Part shown: positions 8,215 through 17,295 of the stretch, one piece after another | How positions within the stretch are numbered: position 1 is the first letter of the stretch | How the letters are laid out: every line of letters starts with the position of its first letter | NCBI GenBank assembly: GCA_965203855.1 | Contig: CBDBDN010000005.1 | Location: 434,001-498,000 of the forward strand | Origin: Bin87 sp965203855 | GTDB taxonomy: Bacteria; Chloroflexota; Dehalococcoidia; Lucifugimonadales; UBA3495 | DNA: 64,000 bases | Direction of reading: 5' to 3' | Notes under the pieces: generated by a model | Databases searched by the model: none | What the model was told of the DNA's origin: nothing | Seen by the model: only the letters and a program-made list of their open reading frames with translations | Program-made: the position numbers and the translations under genes

Positions 8215-8500
8215 GTCTCTCCAACCGTTATTGCAACCCCCTACAACCGTCATTCCGGCCCCATGCCGTCATTCCGGCGAAAGCCGGAATCCAGCGCCGT
8301 AATATGCCCATACGATGATAGAGACAGCAACCATAGATTCCGGCTTTCGCCGGAATGACGGTTGTAGGGGCCGGAATGACGGTTGTAGAGACGCCGGAAT
8401 GACGGTTGTAGAGACGCTGGAATGACGGTTGTAGAGACGCTGGAATGACGGTTGTAGAGACGCTGGAATGACGGTTGTAGAGACGCTGGAACGACGGTAG
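8215..8500. repeat. Inverted palindromic repeats followed by a 23-bp tandem array
   Basis: Two palindromic elements (about 8270-8293 and 8338-8357) flank unremarkable sequence. From 8352 on, GGAATGACGGTTGTAG recurs at 8352, 8373, 8396, 8419, 8442, 8465 and, mutated, at 8488; the later spacing is exactly 23 bp. The stretch 8215-8260 carries the same tail in the opposite orientation. No gene is visible in this 380-bp gap. Confidence 0.9.
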
Positions 8501-8540
8501 ATATACACCACTGCGATAAATCGTAATATGACCACAGGGG

Positions 8541-9326
8541 CTAGGCTACCGAATAGCCGCCATCTACCGTAATCACGGCGCCGGTTACATAGTCGGAGGC
8601 GCGGCTGGCGAGGAATACCGCTGCGCCTTGGAGTTCGTCGGCATCGCCCCAGCGTCCCATGGGGATGCGGCGGTTAATCAGGTCGTAGCGCTCCGGCTGG
8701 GTTTCGGGGATGGCTTGGGTCAGGTCGGTCATAAACCAGCCGGGCAGGATGGCGTTGGATTGGATGTTGTCGGCGGCCCAGGCGACGGCAAAGCTTTTGG
8801 CGAGCTGGACGATGCCGCCCTTGCTGGAGGCGTAAGGGACGCCGCTGCCGCCGCCGCCAAAGATGCTGAACATACTGCCGATGCTGATAATTTTGCCGCC
8901 GCCCTGCGCCTTGAAGTGGGGATATGCGGCCTTGCTGCTCAAAAAGGCGGCGCGCAGGTTGACATCCAGCACATTATCCCATTCGGCGGCGGTAATGTCC
9001 TCGGGGGCTTTGCGTACCGTGGCGCCGGCGTTGTTGACCAGGATATTGAGCTGCCCGAAATGGGCAACGGCGCGGGACACCATATCGTCAATATCCGAGG
9101 CGCTGGTTACGTCGGCGGGGATGGCGACGGCGCGGCGTCCGACGGCGACGGCTTCAATAGCGACGACCGCGGCGGCGTTTTTGGCGTCATTGCGCCCGGC
9201 GACGGCAATATCGGCACCGGCGTGGGCCATTCCCAAGGCCATGGCCAGGCCGAGGCCGCCGTTGCCGCCGGTAACCAGGGCGACGCGCCCGGTAAGGTCA
9301 AATAGGTTGCGGTTACTGTCGGGCAT
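8541..9326 (-). CDS. SDR family oxidoreductase
   Basis: Classical short-chain dehydrogenase/reductase of 261 residues using NAD(P). Visible motifs are the cofactor-binding TGGNGGLG near residue 18, NNAGAT near 90, and the catalytic YASSKGG (Tyr-x3-Lys) near 160. The C-terminus GAVITVDGGY is typical of 3-oxoacyl-ACP reductase and glucose/gluconate dehydrogenase-like enzymes. AGGAG lies six bases before the ATG. Substrate not predictable. It stands alone between two repeat-filled gaps. Confidence 0.9.
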   Translation of the reverse strand: MPDSNRNLFDLTGRVALVTGGNGGLGLAMALGMAHAGADIAVAGRNDAKNAAAVVAIEAVAVGRRAVAIPADVTSASDIDDMVSRAVAHFGQLNILVNNAGATVRKAPEDITAAEWDNVLDVNLRAAFLSSKAAYPHFKAQGGGKIISIGSMFSIFGGGGSGVPYASSKGGIVQLAKSFAVAWAADNIQSNAILPGWFMTDLTQAIPETQPERYDLINRRIPMGRWGDADELQGAAVFLASRASDYVTGAVITVDGGYSVA

Positions 9327-9727
9327 CGTTATCTCCTGAAATATAATGTACTGCCGCGCGGGTTATGCTATCACCGGGCTTGCGGTACGGCAACCGGATG
9401 CCGGCCCGGTGATTTGAGGGCGGGGAGTGATGGCATGGATGAAGGGGATGGATAGGATTTTGCCTCGCATCGGGAGATAGACCGCAGAACGCCGGGATTG
9501 CCCTCCGGTGTAATGGGTTTTATCGCAAGCGCGGGGATAAACCCGGCGATAGTGGAGGCAGGACCGTGCTGGAATGCGGCGGCCATAGATTCCGGCTTTC
9601 GCCGGAATGACGGTTGGGGGGTATGGAGTGACGGTTGGGGGGTATAGAATGCTGGTTTGAGTTGGGGGGTATGGAATGCTGGTTTGAGTTGGGGGATGCT
9701 GGTTGAGGGTTCGGAATGCTGGGAGCG
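9327..9727. other. Repeat-filled intergenic region
   Basis: No gene seen. It contains a half-hairpin arm of the GGCATGGATGAAGGGGATGG type (about 9431-9460) and one palindromic core (about 9592-9610). A short tandem run follows (9610-9720) in units of the form GGTATGGAATGCTGGTTTGAGTTGGGG. Confidence 0.7.
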
Positions 9728-11815
9728 CTACCGCGTTGGCGCTGCCCATACTTGGTAGCGGGCTTTTTCTTTGGTGACCGGCGCCAGCGGGGCTACGGCT
9801 ACTGTTACCGTGTCGTTGGGGCCGGCGGTGATTTCGGCGGAACCGTGCCAGACGGCGGCGTCAGCGGCGTGATGCAGCGTCATACGCGTAGCCGACGGCG
9901 GGCGGCCCTCTACAATTACCCAGACCAGCCATTCCTGTAGCACGCGGTTGTTGACGCGGACAAAGCCGTCCGGTTCCCAATCGTCAACGGGAATTGGATC
10001 GGCAGCGGAGTTGGCGGCGGCGTCAGCAGCTGCGCCGGCCGGGGCCAGCCGCGGCTCGCGGACGCAAAAGCCGGGGGCGTGGATGGCCTCATCGGTTACA
10101 TACTGGAAGCGCAGCAGAATATCCCGGCCGGCGTAATCCGACAGCGACACGGCGGCGCGCTGCCAGCCGTCGCTGTCGCCGGTGTAGCCGGGGCCGTAGC
10201 TGTTGCCTACCGGGTCGGCGTCGGTAGTACCCGCGGCGGGCAGCGCCTGCCAGGTAGCCCCGTCATCGGCGGATGCCGCAATGTAAGCGTAATCCCATTC
10301 GTTTTCAATACGGTGCCAGTAGAGAAACGAAAGTTCGGCGGTCGCGCCATCCGGGTTGGCGGCCGGCACGGCGACCCGGGCGGTAAGGTTTGTCGTGATA
10401 TTGTCGCCGCGGTTGCTCCACCAGCAGGAGCCGTCGGGGATGGTGGTAGGCAGCAGATTGGCGGTTGCGGCGCCGCTGAACCGGATGTCCGCCGTACCGT
10501 CCACATTGCGGACGAGGATGTAGTCCACGCCGTATTGAGACAGCTCGGCCGGCCTGGCGGTATCGTCGGGCCGGATGCGGCGGCGGTGCGCGGCGCGCAC
10601 GTCCAGGTCGTTATAGCCATGCGGATGGTTGGGCCGATCCAGCAGGTTGGCAACCATCCAGTCGGAGAACAGATTGCGAAAAGTGAAGGGCAAACCGTCT
10701 GCGCCGGCCGCTGTGTTTCGGGCCAGGAAATTGTTGATGCCGGCGATGCCGTCGGCGGGTTCGGCCAGCAATTGGGCTAATCCGGCGCCGCCGGCGTAAT
10801 GTTGGCGCAGGTAATGGGCGAAAAGGGCGGCGGCCCCGTAATGCAGTCCGGTATCCGGGCCGATTTCCGCCGGCCAGTTCACCAGCGAGGTGGACGGGCG
10901 TTCCAGATAAGCGAAAGCGCTGCGCGTATCCAGGCCGGCTTCCGCAACCGCCAGTTCCGCCATTCCCTCGTTGAGCCAGCCGTCCTCGGTAGCGTCGGCT
11001 TGGTTATGGATGGCGTGCTGCAATTCGTGGGCCAGTGTGGCCAGATAGTCGTTGCCGGACAAGCCGCTGTGGACGATGTTGATGTAGATGGCGTTGATTT
11101 CGTTGCTGTAAGGCGCAACGGCGGCGGGGAAAGCGTCGGCGGCGGCGACATAACCGCCGACGCCGCGCAGTCCGGCGTTGATGATATGCAGCGGCGGCCC
11201 GTTGTTATCTATTGTCCCGTCCGGCGTTATCCCGTCGGGTATTGCTCCGTCGGGTATTGTTCCGTTGGGCGTTATTCCGTTGGATATTGTTCCGTCCGGC
11301 GCAAAGGCGGCGTACACGGGAGCGAGGACGCGCCGCTCAGCCTCTGCCGCCGCGCGGGACATTTCGGCGGCGTCAATTTCAATCCCGTCCTCAAACCACC
11401 AGTAGGCGCTTGCCGAAATATGGGCCAAGCGGAAGGGGCGCTGCTCCAGCGACTGGCTGACCAGATCCGCAATCCAGAACTCTGCTGTGTGGCCCACTTG
11501 GAGGTTCTGATTGGCAAAGCGCGGCGGTTTCGGTTCGGGGAGCGTACCTTGCCAGCGGAACTGCCGGGCCAGCTCCGTTAAGTCTCGGTCCGGCGGCGTG
11601 GGGAAATCCGCTGCCGTCATCGGGGGTTCCACAGTAACGGGCGACAACCCAATCCGCAACGGAGTTGGGGTTGGGTTTGGCGGCGGCGCGGGAGTGGGCG
11701 CCGGCGCCAAGCGTCCGATGCAGGCCGTTGCCAACAGCAGCAGCGCCGCCGCAATCGCCATTGACATTGATATTGACATTGACGGCATTGACATTGACGG
11801 CAAGCAGCGCTTCAT
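9728..11815 (-). CDS. Secreted metallopeptidase lipoprotein (HExxH), large
   Basis: A 695-residue exported protein. The N-terminus has a hydrophobic segment ending in LLLATAC, a plausible lipobox, followed by a Pro/Thr-rich linker. The zinc motif HELQHAIH lies about a third of the way along, with a downstream glutamate in WLNEGMAEL, the arrangement of gluzincin-type peptidases. The C-terminal half has an immune-inhibitor-A-like beta-rich module (GYTGDSDGWQRAAVSLSDY, then DILLRFQYVTDEA), suggesting substrate binding. The start codon overlaps the pth stop (TAATG). Two in-frame short repeats are present, one in the signal peptide and one near residues 172-201. Confidence 0.8.
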   Translation of the reverse strand: MKRCLPSMSMPSMSISMSMAIAAALLLLATACIGRLAPAPTPAPPPNPTPTPLRIGLSPVTVEPPMTAADFPTPPDRDLTELARQFRWQGTLPEPKPPRFANQNLQVGHTAEFWIADLVSQSLEQRPFRLAHISASAYWWFEDGIEIDAAEMSRAAAEAERRVLAPVYAAFAPDGTISNGITPNGTIPDGAIPDGITPDGTIDNNGPPLHIINAGLRGVGGYVAAADAFPAAVAPYSNEINAIYINIVHSGLSGNDYLATLAHELQHAIHNQADATEDGWLNEGMAELAVAEAGLDTRSAFAYLERPSTSLVNWPAEIGPDTGLHYGAAALFAHYLRQHYAGGAGLAQLLAEPADGIAGINNFLARNTAAGADGLPFTFRNLFSDWMVANLLDRPNHPHGYNDLDVRAAHRRRIRPDDTARPAELSQYGVDYILVRNVDGTADIRFSGAATANLLPTTIPDGSCWWSNRGDNITTNLTARVAVPAANPDGATAELSFLYWHRIENEWDYAYIAASADDGATWQALPAAGTTDADPVGNSYGPGYTGDSDGWQRAAVSLSDYAGRDILLRFQYVTDEAIHAPGFCVREPRLAPAGAAADAAANSAADPIPVDDWEPDGFVRVNNRVLQEWLVWVIVEGRPPSATRMTLHHAADAAVWHGSAEITAGPNDTVTVAVAPLAPVTKEKARYQVWAAPTR

Positions 11816-12492
11816 TATTGTCCGGTCAACGATTCCGATGCTGCTGCTGATGCCGACGACTCCGCAGCGACGCCGTCCGGCGGCGGGTCGGTGTTGTAGC
11901 GGTTCATTGCGATGTCAATGCCGTCGTCCAAGAGGCACTCAATGGCGGCGGCGGCGCGGACGATGGCGGCGGCGGCGATGGGCTGTTCGGCGGCGGCGAA
12001 ATGTCCCAGGACATGGCCGACGCTGCCGCCGTTGGCATCGGCGGCGCCCGCGCCGTTGCGGACGGGGGCGCCGATGCCGATGCGGAGACGGGGGAACTGC
12101 ACGGTGCGCGCGATGCGGATGATGTCCTTGATGCCGTTGTGTCCGGCGTCGGAACCCTGCGCGCGCAGCCGGAGTCGGCCCAGCGGCAGCGCCATTTCGT
12201 CGTAGATGATGACCAGATCCGCCGGGCGCGCGCCGAACCGGGCCAGCAGGTAGGCTATCGATTCGCCGGAGAGGTTCATAAAAGTGCGGGGCTTGGCCAG
12301 GACGACGGGGTGGCCGGCATAATAGCCTTGCGCCAGGGCGGTGGTGCGCCGCCGGTCATTCAGCGGCATCCGCCAGCGTTCCGCCAGCCGGTCAACGCAG
12401 GCGAACCCCACATTATGCCGGGTATCCCGGTAGCGCGGGCCGGGGTTGCCGAGGCCGACGATGATGGCGGGGCGGGGGTTATTTTCTGACAT
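11815..12492 (-). CDS. pth: Peptidyl-tRNA hydrolase
   Basis: Releases peptides from peptidyl-tRNA that has dropped off ribosomes. Family hallmarks are present: IVGLGNPGPRY at the N-terminus, catalytic His26 in RHNVGF, FMNLSG, the Asp of IIYDEMALPLG, and the GSDAGHNGIKDI loop. Start placed at 12492 because the core family fold begins there; the frame continues upstream to 12597 without conserved sequence. At 225 residues it is slightly long, with an Ala/Asn-rich insertion before GHVLGHF and a low-complexity tail. Its TAA overlaps the ATG of the downstream peptidase by one base, implying translational coupling of unrelated genes. Confidence 0.95.
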   Translation of the reverse strand: MSENNPRPAIIVGLGNPGPRYRDTRHNVGFACVDRLAERWRMPLNDRRRTTALAQGYYAGHPVVLAKPRTFMNLSGESIAYLLARFGARPADLVIIYDEMALPLGRLRLRAQGSDAGHNGIKDIIRIARTVQFPRLRIGIGAPVRNGAGAADANGGSVGHVLGHFAAAEQPIAAAAIVRAAAAIECLLDDGIDIAMNRYNTDPPPDGVAAESSASAAASESLTGQ

Positions 12493-12547
12493 ACCGGTTT
12501 GCCGTAAGGGGTTGCTGGCAGCGTAAAATCGTGGCGCAGACGGCCTG

Positions 12548-12985
12548 CTATGACGCCGGTTCGTCCGGCGGGAGGAATTGGATGTAGGGTTTGCCAACGC
12601 CCGCTTGACCTACGCAATGCCCGCCCTGGCAGTCCCACCACAAATCCTCGTAGGCGATATTGGGGTTTTTCACCTGCTTATTCTTTGGCAAGTCGGCTAC
12701 CCTCGCCGCGTACTCCTGCACGGACATAGGGACGCCAACAGGTTTGTAGCACTCTTGGCGTGCGGCCCTGCTGTCAGTGCCCGAAACTGATTTGGTACTG
12801 TCCGGCAACCGCTCAAAGCTGAGGTTGCAGATACGCTGTCTCCATTCCCTCGCACCGCCTCCGTCACCAATATGACCGCAAATCAAGTCGGCGGTGTATT
12901 GATTGCCTATCAATCCATTGGGTAGGGAGCGGGATGGGCGGTAAGGGTTATTGTTTTCGTACTGCTCGTACTCTATGTATTCCAT
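12548..12985 (-). CDS. Hypothetical protein, 145 residues
   Basis: Not recognised. It begins with a Tyr/Glu/Asn-rich stretch (MEYIEYEQYENNN), has six cysteines spread through the protein, and a Trp/Gly segment YEDLWWDCQGGHCVGQAG near the C-terminus. No signal peptide or membrane helix. The start is supported by CAGGAGCG seven bases upstream. It sits 55 bp upstream of pth on the same strand and may share its transcript. A phage or defence origin cannot be tested from sequence alone. Confidence 0.6.
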   Translation of the reverse strand: MEYIEYEQYENNNPYRPSRSLPNGLIGNQYTADLICGHIGDGGGAREWRQRICNLSFERLPDSTKSVSGTDSRAARQECYKPVGVPMSVQEYAARVADLPKNKQVKNPNIAYEDLWWDCQGGHCVGQAGVGKPYIQFLPPDEPAS

Positions 12986-13077
12986 CGTTTGCGCTCCTGT
13001 TGCGCCGGCGCAACCTACCGGATACCTTTTGACAGGAATCCCTGCGGTTGCGCCGGCGGTTCGTTGGCGGGATTGGG

Positions 13078-15399
13078 TTAGCCGTTGCCGTTGGCTTCTT
13101 GCAAGGCGGCCAGCACTGCGGTGGGGGAGAGGGGGAGCTGGTTGATGCGGACGCCGGTAGCGTGGTAGATGGCGTTGTGCAGGGCGGCCAGCGGCGGGAT
13201 GATGGGGGCTTCGCCGACGCCGCGCAGTCCGTAGGGATGGCGCGGGTTGGGCACTTCCACTACTACGGTGTCAATCATCGGCAAGTCCAGCGCGGTGGGC
13301 ATCCGGTAGTCCAGGAAGCTGGAGTTGAGCATCTGCCCGTCGGCGTTGTAGGTGTAATCCTCGGACAGGGCCCAGCCCAGGCCCTGCACGGTGCCGCCCT
13401 GCATCTGGCCTTCCACATAGCTGGGATGCACGGAAGTGCCGGAGTCGATAAAGGCGGTGCAGCGCAGGATGTCCACTTTGCCGGTGTCCGGGTCAACCTC
13501 AACGTCGATGATGTTGCCGGCGAATACGGGGCCGACGCCGGTTGAGGTAGCGGACGCGGAGGCGGTAAGCGGGCCGCCGGTACGCATCATCCGGCCGGCC
13601 ACTTCGGCGATAGTCATATTGTCGGCGGGATTGCGGCGGCAGGTGAACACGCCGTCGGCAAAGTGCACATCCTCCGGCTGCACTTCCCAGACCAGGGCGC
13701 AGCGGTGCGCCATCTGCGCGCGCAGGTCATCGGCGGCGGAGATGGCGGCGAGGCCGGTGTCAAAGGCGATGCGGCTGCCGCCGGTGGTAGCCGTCCAGCC
13801 GACGGTATCGGTGTCCACCACCGTGGGGGCGATGCGGTCGACGCCGATGCCGAGGGTTTCGGCAACCTGCATGGCTACGGCGGTGCGGGTGCCGCCGATG
13901 TCCACGGAGCCGGTAATCAGGTTCAATGTGCCGTCAGCGTTGACATTGATGGTGGCCGAGGATGCCTGCCCGGCCTGCCAGCGGAACCCGACGGCGATGC
14001 CGCGGCCCCGGTTGGCACCGTCCAGCGGAGTCTGATAATGGTCGCTGTTGACCATCGCTTCCTCCATTTCGCGGCAGCCGAACACGCGATGGGGGACGCC
14101 GTTGGGCATCCGGTCGCCTTCCTGGACGGCGTTTTGGAGGCGCAGATCCATGGGGTCGCGGCCCAGCATTTCGGCCAGTTCGTCAACTACCGCTTCCACG
14201 GCAAAGGCGACCTGGGGCTGGCCGGGCGCGCGGTAAGCCTGCACTTTCTGCTTGTTGCAGACCACGTCGTAGCCGTCCACCAGGTAATGGGGCATCTTGT
14301 AGGGGCCAAAGCCGGTGAGGGCGCCGCCGCCGACGGGCGAGCCGGGGAATGCGCCGGCTTCGTACACCATATAGAGCTGGCCGGCCAGCATCGTGCCATC
14401 CTTTTTGACGCCCATCTTGCAGCGCATATAGGTTGCGGAAGTGGGGCCGCTGCCGACGAACACTTCGGTGCGATCCATCGACACTTTCACGGGGCGGCCG
14501 GTCTTTTTGGAGAGTACCGCCGCTACCGGATCCAGGTAAGTGATGGCCTTGGCGCCGAAGCCGCCGCCGATTTCCATGGGGACGACCTTGACTTGGGATT
14601 CCGGCACGCCGATGATGGCAGCGGTCTGCGCGCGGATGTTGAACAGCCCCTGGGTGCTGGTCCAGACGGTAACGCGCCCGTCCGAGGACCACATTGCGGT
14701 GGATACGTGCGGTTCAATGTAACCCTGGTGCACGGTCTGCGTCTCAAACTCCCGCTCAATAACGATGTCGGCATCGCGGAAACCCTGCTCAACATCGCCT
14801 ACCTTGTGCTGAATGTGGCCGGCAATGTTGCTTTTGACGCCGGTATCGTCGCCGCGGGCGAAACGTTCCACGCGGAAATAGGTAGTCATATCGTCGTGGA
14901 GCAGGGCGGCGTCCGGGGCCATCGCGTCGCGCCAGGTCAGGACGGTGGGCAGAACTTCGTAGTCAACATCCACCAGTCGCAGGGCTTCGGCGGCGATATG
15001 GGGGCTGACGGCGCAGACGGCGGCGACGGCGTGTCCCATATACAGGGCTTTGTCCTTGGCCATCAGGTTCTCGGCAATCATCCGGGCGTTGCCTTGCACT
15101 TCGGCAAAGTCCAGTATCCGGTCCTCAATGATGGGAAAGTCGGCGGCGGTGAGGACGGCGACGACGCCGGGCAGAGCTTCGGCTTTGGCGGTATCAATGC
15201 TGCGGATGCGAGCGTGGGCGTGGGGGCTGCGGAGAACTTTGGCGTGGAGCATTCCCGGGAGGGTAATGTCGGCGCCGTAGCGGGCGGCGCCGGTAACCTT
15301 GTCCACGCCGTCATGCCGGACGGGTCGGGTGCCGATAACGCGGTACTGCTGCTGTTGCTGCGAAGTTGCGGCGGCGGTTGGGGCGGTTGCGGTGGTCAT
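13078..15399 (-). CDS. Xanthine dehydrogenase-family molybdopterin-binding (large) subunit
   Basis: Molybdenum hydroxylase catalytic subunit, 773 residues from the start chosen at 15399. That ATG has GAGGAGG upstream; the ATG at 15417 is itself fused to this Shine-Dalgarno and is rejected. The N-terminal aldehyde-oxidase hammerhead region runs from VGAARYGADI-like sequence (GAARYGADITLPGMLHAKVL) to about residue 130. The MoCo domain includes EIGGGFGAKA, AYRAPGQPQ, and the catalytic Glu in GLRGVGEAPIIPP. Usual partners (FAD-binding and 2Fe-2S subunits) are not adjacent in this window, so they must be encoded elsewhere. Hydroxylates an aromatic heterocycle, aldehyde or CO; substrate unknown. 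Confidence 0.9.
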   Translation of the reverse strand: MTTATAPTAAATSQQQQQYRVIGTRPVRHDGVDKVTGAARYGADITLPGMLHAKVLRSPHAHARIRSIDTAKAEALPGVVAVLTAADFPIIEDRILDFAEVQGNARMIAENLMAKDKALYMGHAVAAVCAVSPHIAAEALRLVDVDYEVLPTVLTWRDAMAPDAALLHDDMTTYFRVERFARGDDTGVKSNIAGHIQHKVGDVEQGFRDADIVIEREFETQTVHQGYIEPHVSTAMWSSDGRVTVWTSTQGLFNIRAQTAAIIGVPESQVKVVPMEIGGGFGAKAITYLDPVAAVLSKKTGRPVKVSMDRTEVFVGSGPTSATYMRCKMGVKKDGTMLAGQLYMVYEAGAFPGSPVGGGALTGFGPYKMPHYLVDGYDVVCNKQKVQAYRAPGQPQVAFAVEAVVDELAEMLGRDPMDLRLQNAVQEGDRMPNGVPHRVFGCREMEEAMVNSDHYQTPLDGANRGRGIAVGFRWQAGQASSATINVNADGTLNLITGSVDIGGTRTAVAMQVAETLGIGVDRIAPTVVDTDTVGWTATTGGSRIAFDTGLAAISAADDLRAQMAHRCALVWEVQPEDVHFADGVFTCRRNPADNMTIAEVAGRMMRTGGPLTASASATSTGVGPVFAGNIIDVEVDPDTGKVDILRCTAFIDSGTSVHPSYVEGQMQGGTVQGLGWALSEDYTYNADGQMLNSSFLDYRMPTALDLPMIDTVVVEVPNPRHPYGLRGVGEAPIIPPLAALHNAIYHATGVRINQLPLSPTAVLAALQEANGNG

Positions 15400-15500
15400 C
15401 GGGAGGTTCCTCCTCAAAAGGGCGGGCGAATGTGGATAGAGCGGCGATAGAGTGGATCTGCTGGTATGGCAATGGTATCAGAGATACAGCGCCGGGGTAG

Positions 15501-15743
15501 TTAGCGGGTTTCGTCCGGGCGGGGTTCGGTAAAGGGAATGCCCTGGCTTTCGGCATCGGATTTTCGGGCCAGCCATTCCGCCCATTCCCGGTTGGCCTCT
15601 TGCCGGCCCTCTTGTCGACCCTCCGCTCGGCCGGCGTCTTTATGCCGTTTGATTACGGATTTGACCCATTGGTTGATGGCGAATTGGTACAGTGCCATCG
15701 GAAAAGCGGCTCCTGGCACTGCCAACAGCGGACGCAACCAATC
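15501..15743 (-). pseudogene. Truncated tandem duplicate of the neighbouring EGR-tail membrane protein
   Basis: This stretch encodes the C-terminal half only (from LLAVPGAAF to EPRPDET) of the gene at 15764-16249, about 80% identical to it over some 80 residues, including the RAEGRQEGRQ repeat. It has two EGRQ units where the intact copy has three. No start codon or membrane segments of its own are preserved; upstream sequence runs into the stop region of the intact copy. It looks like a partial tandem duplication now untranslated or fused to junk. Confidence 0.65.
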
Positions 15744-15763
15744 GGTAAGAGAGACCGGATTGA

Positions 15764-16249
15764 CTAGCCGGTTTCGTCCGGGCGGGGTTCGGCAAAGGGC
15801 AACCCTTGGCTTTCGGCGGCGTTCTTGCGCGCCAGCCATTCATCCCATTCCCGGTTGGCCTCTTGCCGGCCCTCCTGCCGGCCTTCTTGCCGGCCCTCCG
15901 CGCGGCCGGCGTCTTTGTGACGTTTGATTACGGGTTTGACCCATTGGTTGATGGCGAATTGGTACAGTACCATCAGAAAAGCAGCTCCTTGCACTGTTAG
16001 CAGCGCGTACATTGCGATGCCCCCGCCGACGGACAGGGCTACGGGCGCGGCGGCGATTACCAGCTCAAAAGGCCAGCGCCACCACACGGCGTTGACGCTA
16101 GGCGCCGTCTGCCAGAGGATGTAGGTCAGCGCCGGCCAGCCGATACCGGTAACCAGCGTGAAATAGGCGAATACGAAATGGCGCGGCACGCTCCAGATCG
16201 CTTCGCGCCAGTCGGCACGGCTGTCGGAATTATCATTTTCGGTAGTCAT
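15764..16249 (-). CDS. Membrane protein with charged 'EGRQ' repeat tail
   Basis: A 161-residue protein. Residues about 20-105 contain three hydrophobic segments (VFAYFTLVTGIGWPALTYIL, the FELVIAAAPVALSV region, and LTVQGAAFLMVLYQFAI). The C-terminal third is highly charged with tandem AEGRQEGRQEGRQ units and likely helical or coiled. Comparable EGR tails occur at 50664-51209 and 51257-51550. Function unknown. A truncated copy follows immediately downstream. The stop at 15764 overlaps the duplicated region. Confidence 0.7.
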   Translation of the reverse strand: MTTENDNSDSRADWREAIWSVPRHFVFAYFTLVTGIGWPALTYILWQTAPSVNAVWWRWPFELVIAAAPVALSVGGGIAMYALLTVQGAAFLMVLYQFAINQWVKPVIKRHKDAGRAEGRQEGRQEGRQEANREWDEWLARKNAAESQGLPFAEPRPDETG

Positions 16250-16258
16250 CAGAGTTAC

Positions 16259-17026
16259 CTAGCCGTTCCGCAAGGCGGGCAGGAAATACTCGCGCGTCGG
16301 GTCGGGCGGCATACCGGGCATGGCGGACGGCGCGATGCCGTCGCTTTCCAACGCTGCGCGGACGATGCCCTTGTTGAACGGGCTGATGTCGGCATCATCC
16401 ATAAACTGCCGGACGGGCATCCAGAGGCATTCCTCAATCTCCTTTTCGCCCATTTTGATTTCGTGGGACAGGGCGCGCAGGCGGCAGACGAAATAGATGT
16501 CGGACTTGCCGTAGCGGTAACCGTGCCAATGTCGGAAACAGGCCAACGCTTCAAATTCTGCGGCGATGCCGGTTTCCTCCATAACCTCGCGGATGATGGA
16601 ATCGACGATATGCTCGCCCGGCTCCAGCGCGCCGCCGGGGAGCTTGTAAAAAGGCGGGCGGTTGTCAATGCGATACCGTTCGCAAACTACCAGCAGTTCA
16701 GCGTGGTCATTCAGCACTACGCCGCCGGCGCCCACATAATGGGTAGCGTAGGGCGGTATGAAAGAGCCGGGGATCAGCGTGAGGGTTGCCGTAAGGTAGT
16801 CATTGCCGGCGTGATGGTACATAAAGCCGCGCGCCGTGGCTGCCGGTATATGGCCGGCCAGGGCGATGGGAATGTCCAGCCAGGCCACCTCGTAGCCGGC
16901 CGCGCGCCATTCGGCAACGGAGGCGTCCAGCCGGGCGGCGAACTCGGCAGCATCCGACGGCAGTTCGGCAGTGTTGACCACTACGCCGCGAAAGGGATTT
17001 GGAGTAGCGGCCAGGGGAGCAACCAT
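16259..17026 (-). CDS. Nudix hydrolase with N-terminal pre-Nudix domain (NUDT6-like)
   Basis: A 255-residue protein from the start at 17026, which has CGGAGG upstream. Residues about 10-90 resemble the pre-Nudix domain of NUDT6/GFG-type proteins (VAEWRAAGYEVAWLDIPI, then GFMYHHAG). A perfect Nudix box follows: GALEPGEH, then REVMEETGI, matching Gx5Ex7REUxEExGU. Such enzymes hydrolyse nucleoside diphosphates linked to another moiety. The frame stays open upstream to 17122 but lacks a ribosome binding site. Substrate unknown. The gene ends 10 bp before the EGR-tail gene on the same strand. Confidence 0.9.
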   Translation of the reverse strand: MVAPLAATPNPFRGVVVNTAELPSDAAEFAARLDASVAEWRAAGYEVAWLDIPIALAGHIPAATARGFMYHHAGNDYLTATLTLIPGSFIPPYATHYVGAGGVVLNDHAELLVVCERYRIDNRPPFYKLPGGALEPGEHIVDSIIREVMEETGIAAEFEALACFRHWHGYRYGKSDIYFVCRLRALSHEIKMGEKEIEECLWMPVRQFMDDADISPFNKGIVRAALESDGIAPSAMPGMPPDPTREYFLPALRNG

Positions 17027-17295
17027 CGGGCAACCTCCGGGTAAATCTGGCGGGTAAATCTGGCAGATGCGGTAGATAGGGTTGAAATGCGGGCGGGTAT
17101 TCGGCAGTCGGATGCCCGTCAACGGGAGTATAGCATATTGGACGGTTTATTCCGGGGGCGGGGCGTGACCGGGCCCGGCATTGCCCCGGGCGACAGCATC
17201 CGGTTGCGCTCGTTTTCGGCGCCGCCTATACTCGGCATAATCGCCGGTATCTATATCCGGCATCTATATCACAATGGCGAATGCGGAGCATACGA

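Noticed and set aside
15399..15417. Alternative upstream start of the molybdenum hydroxylase
   Set aside because: The upstream ATG is directly followed by the AGGAGG that serves the downstream ATG.
13663..15450. 595-codon plus-strand frame opposite the molybdenum hydroxylase
   Set aside because: Sequence is low-complexity Gly/Ala/His with no motif, fully antisense to a clear conserved gene.
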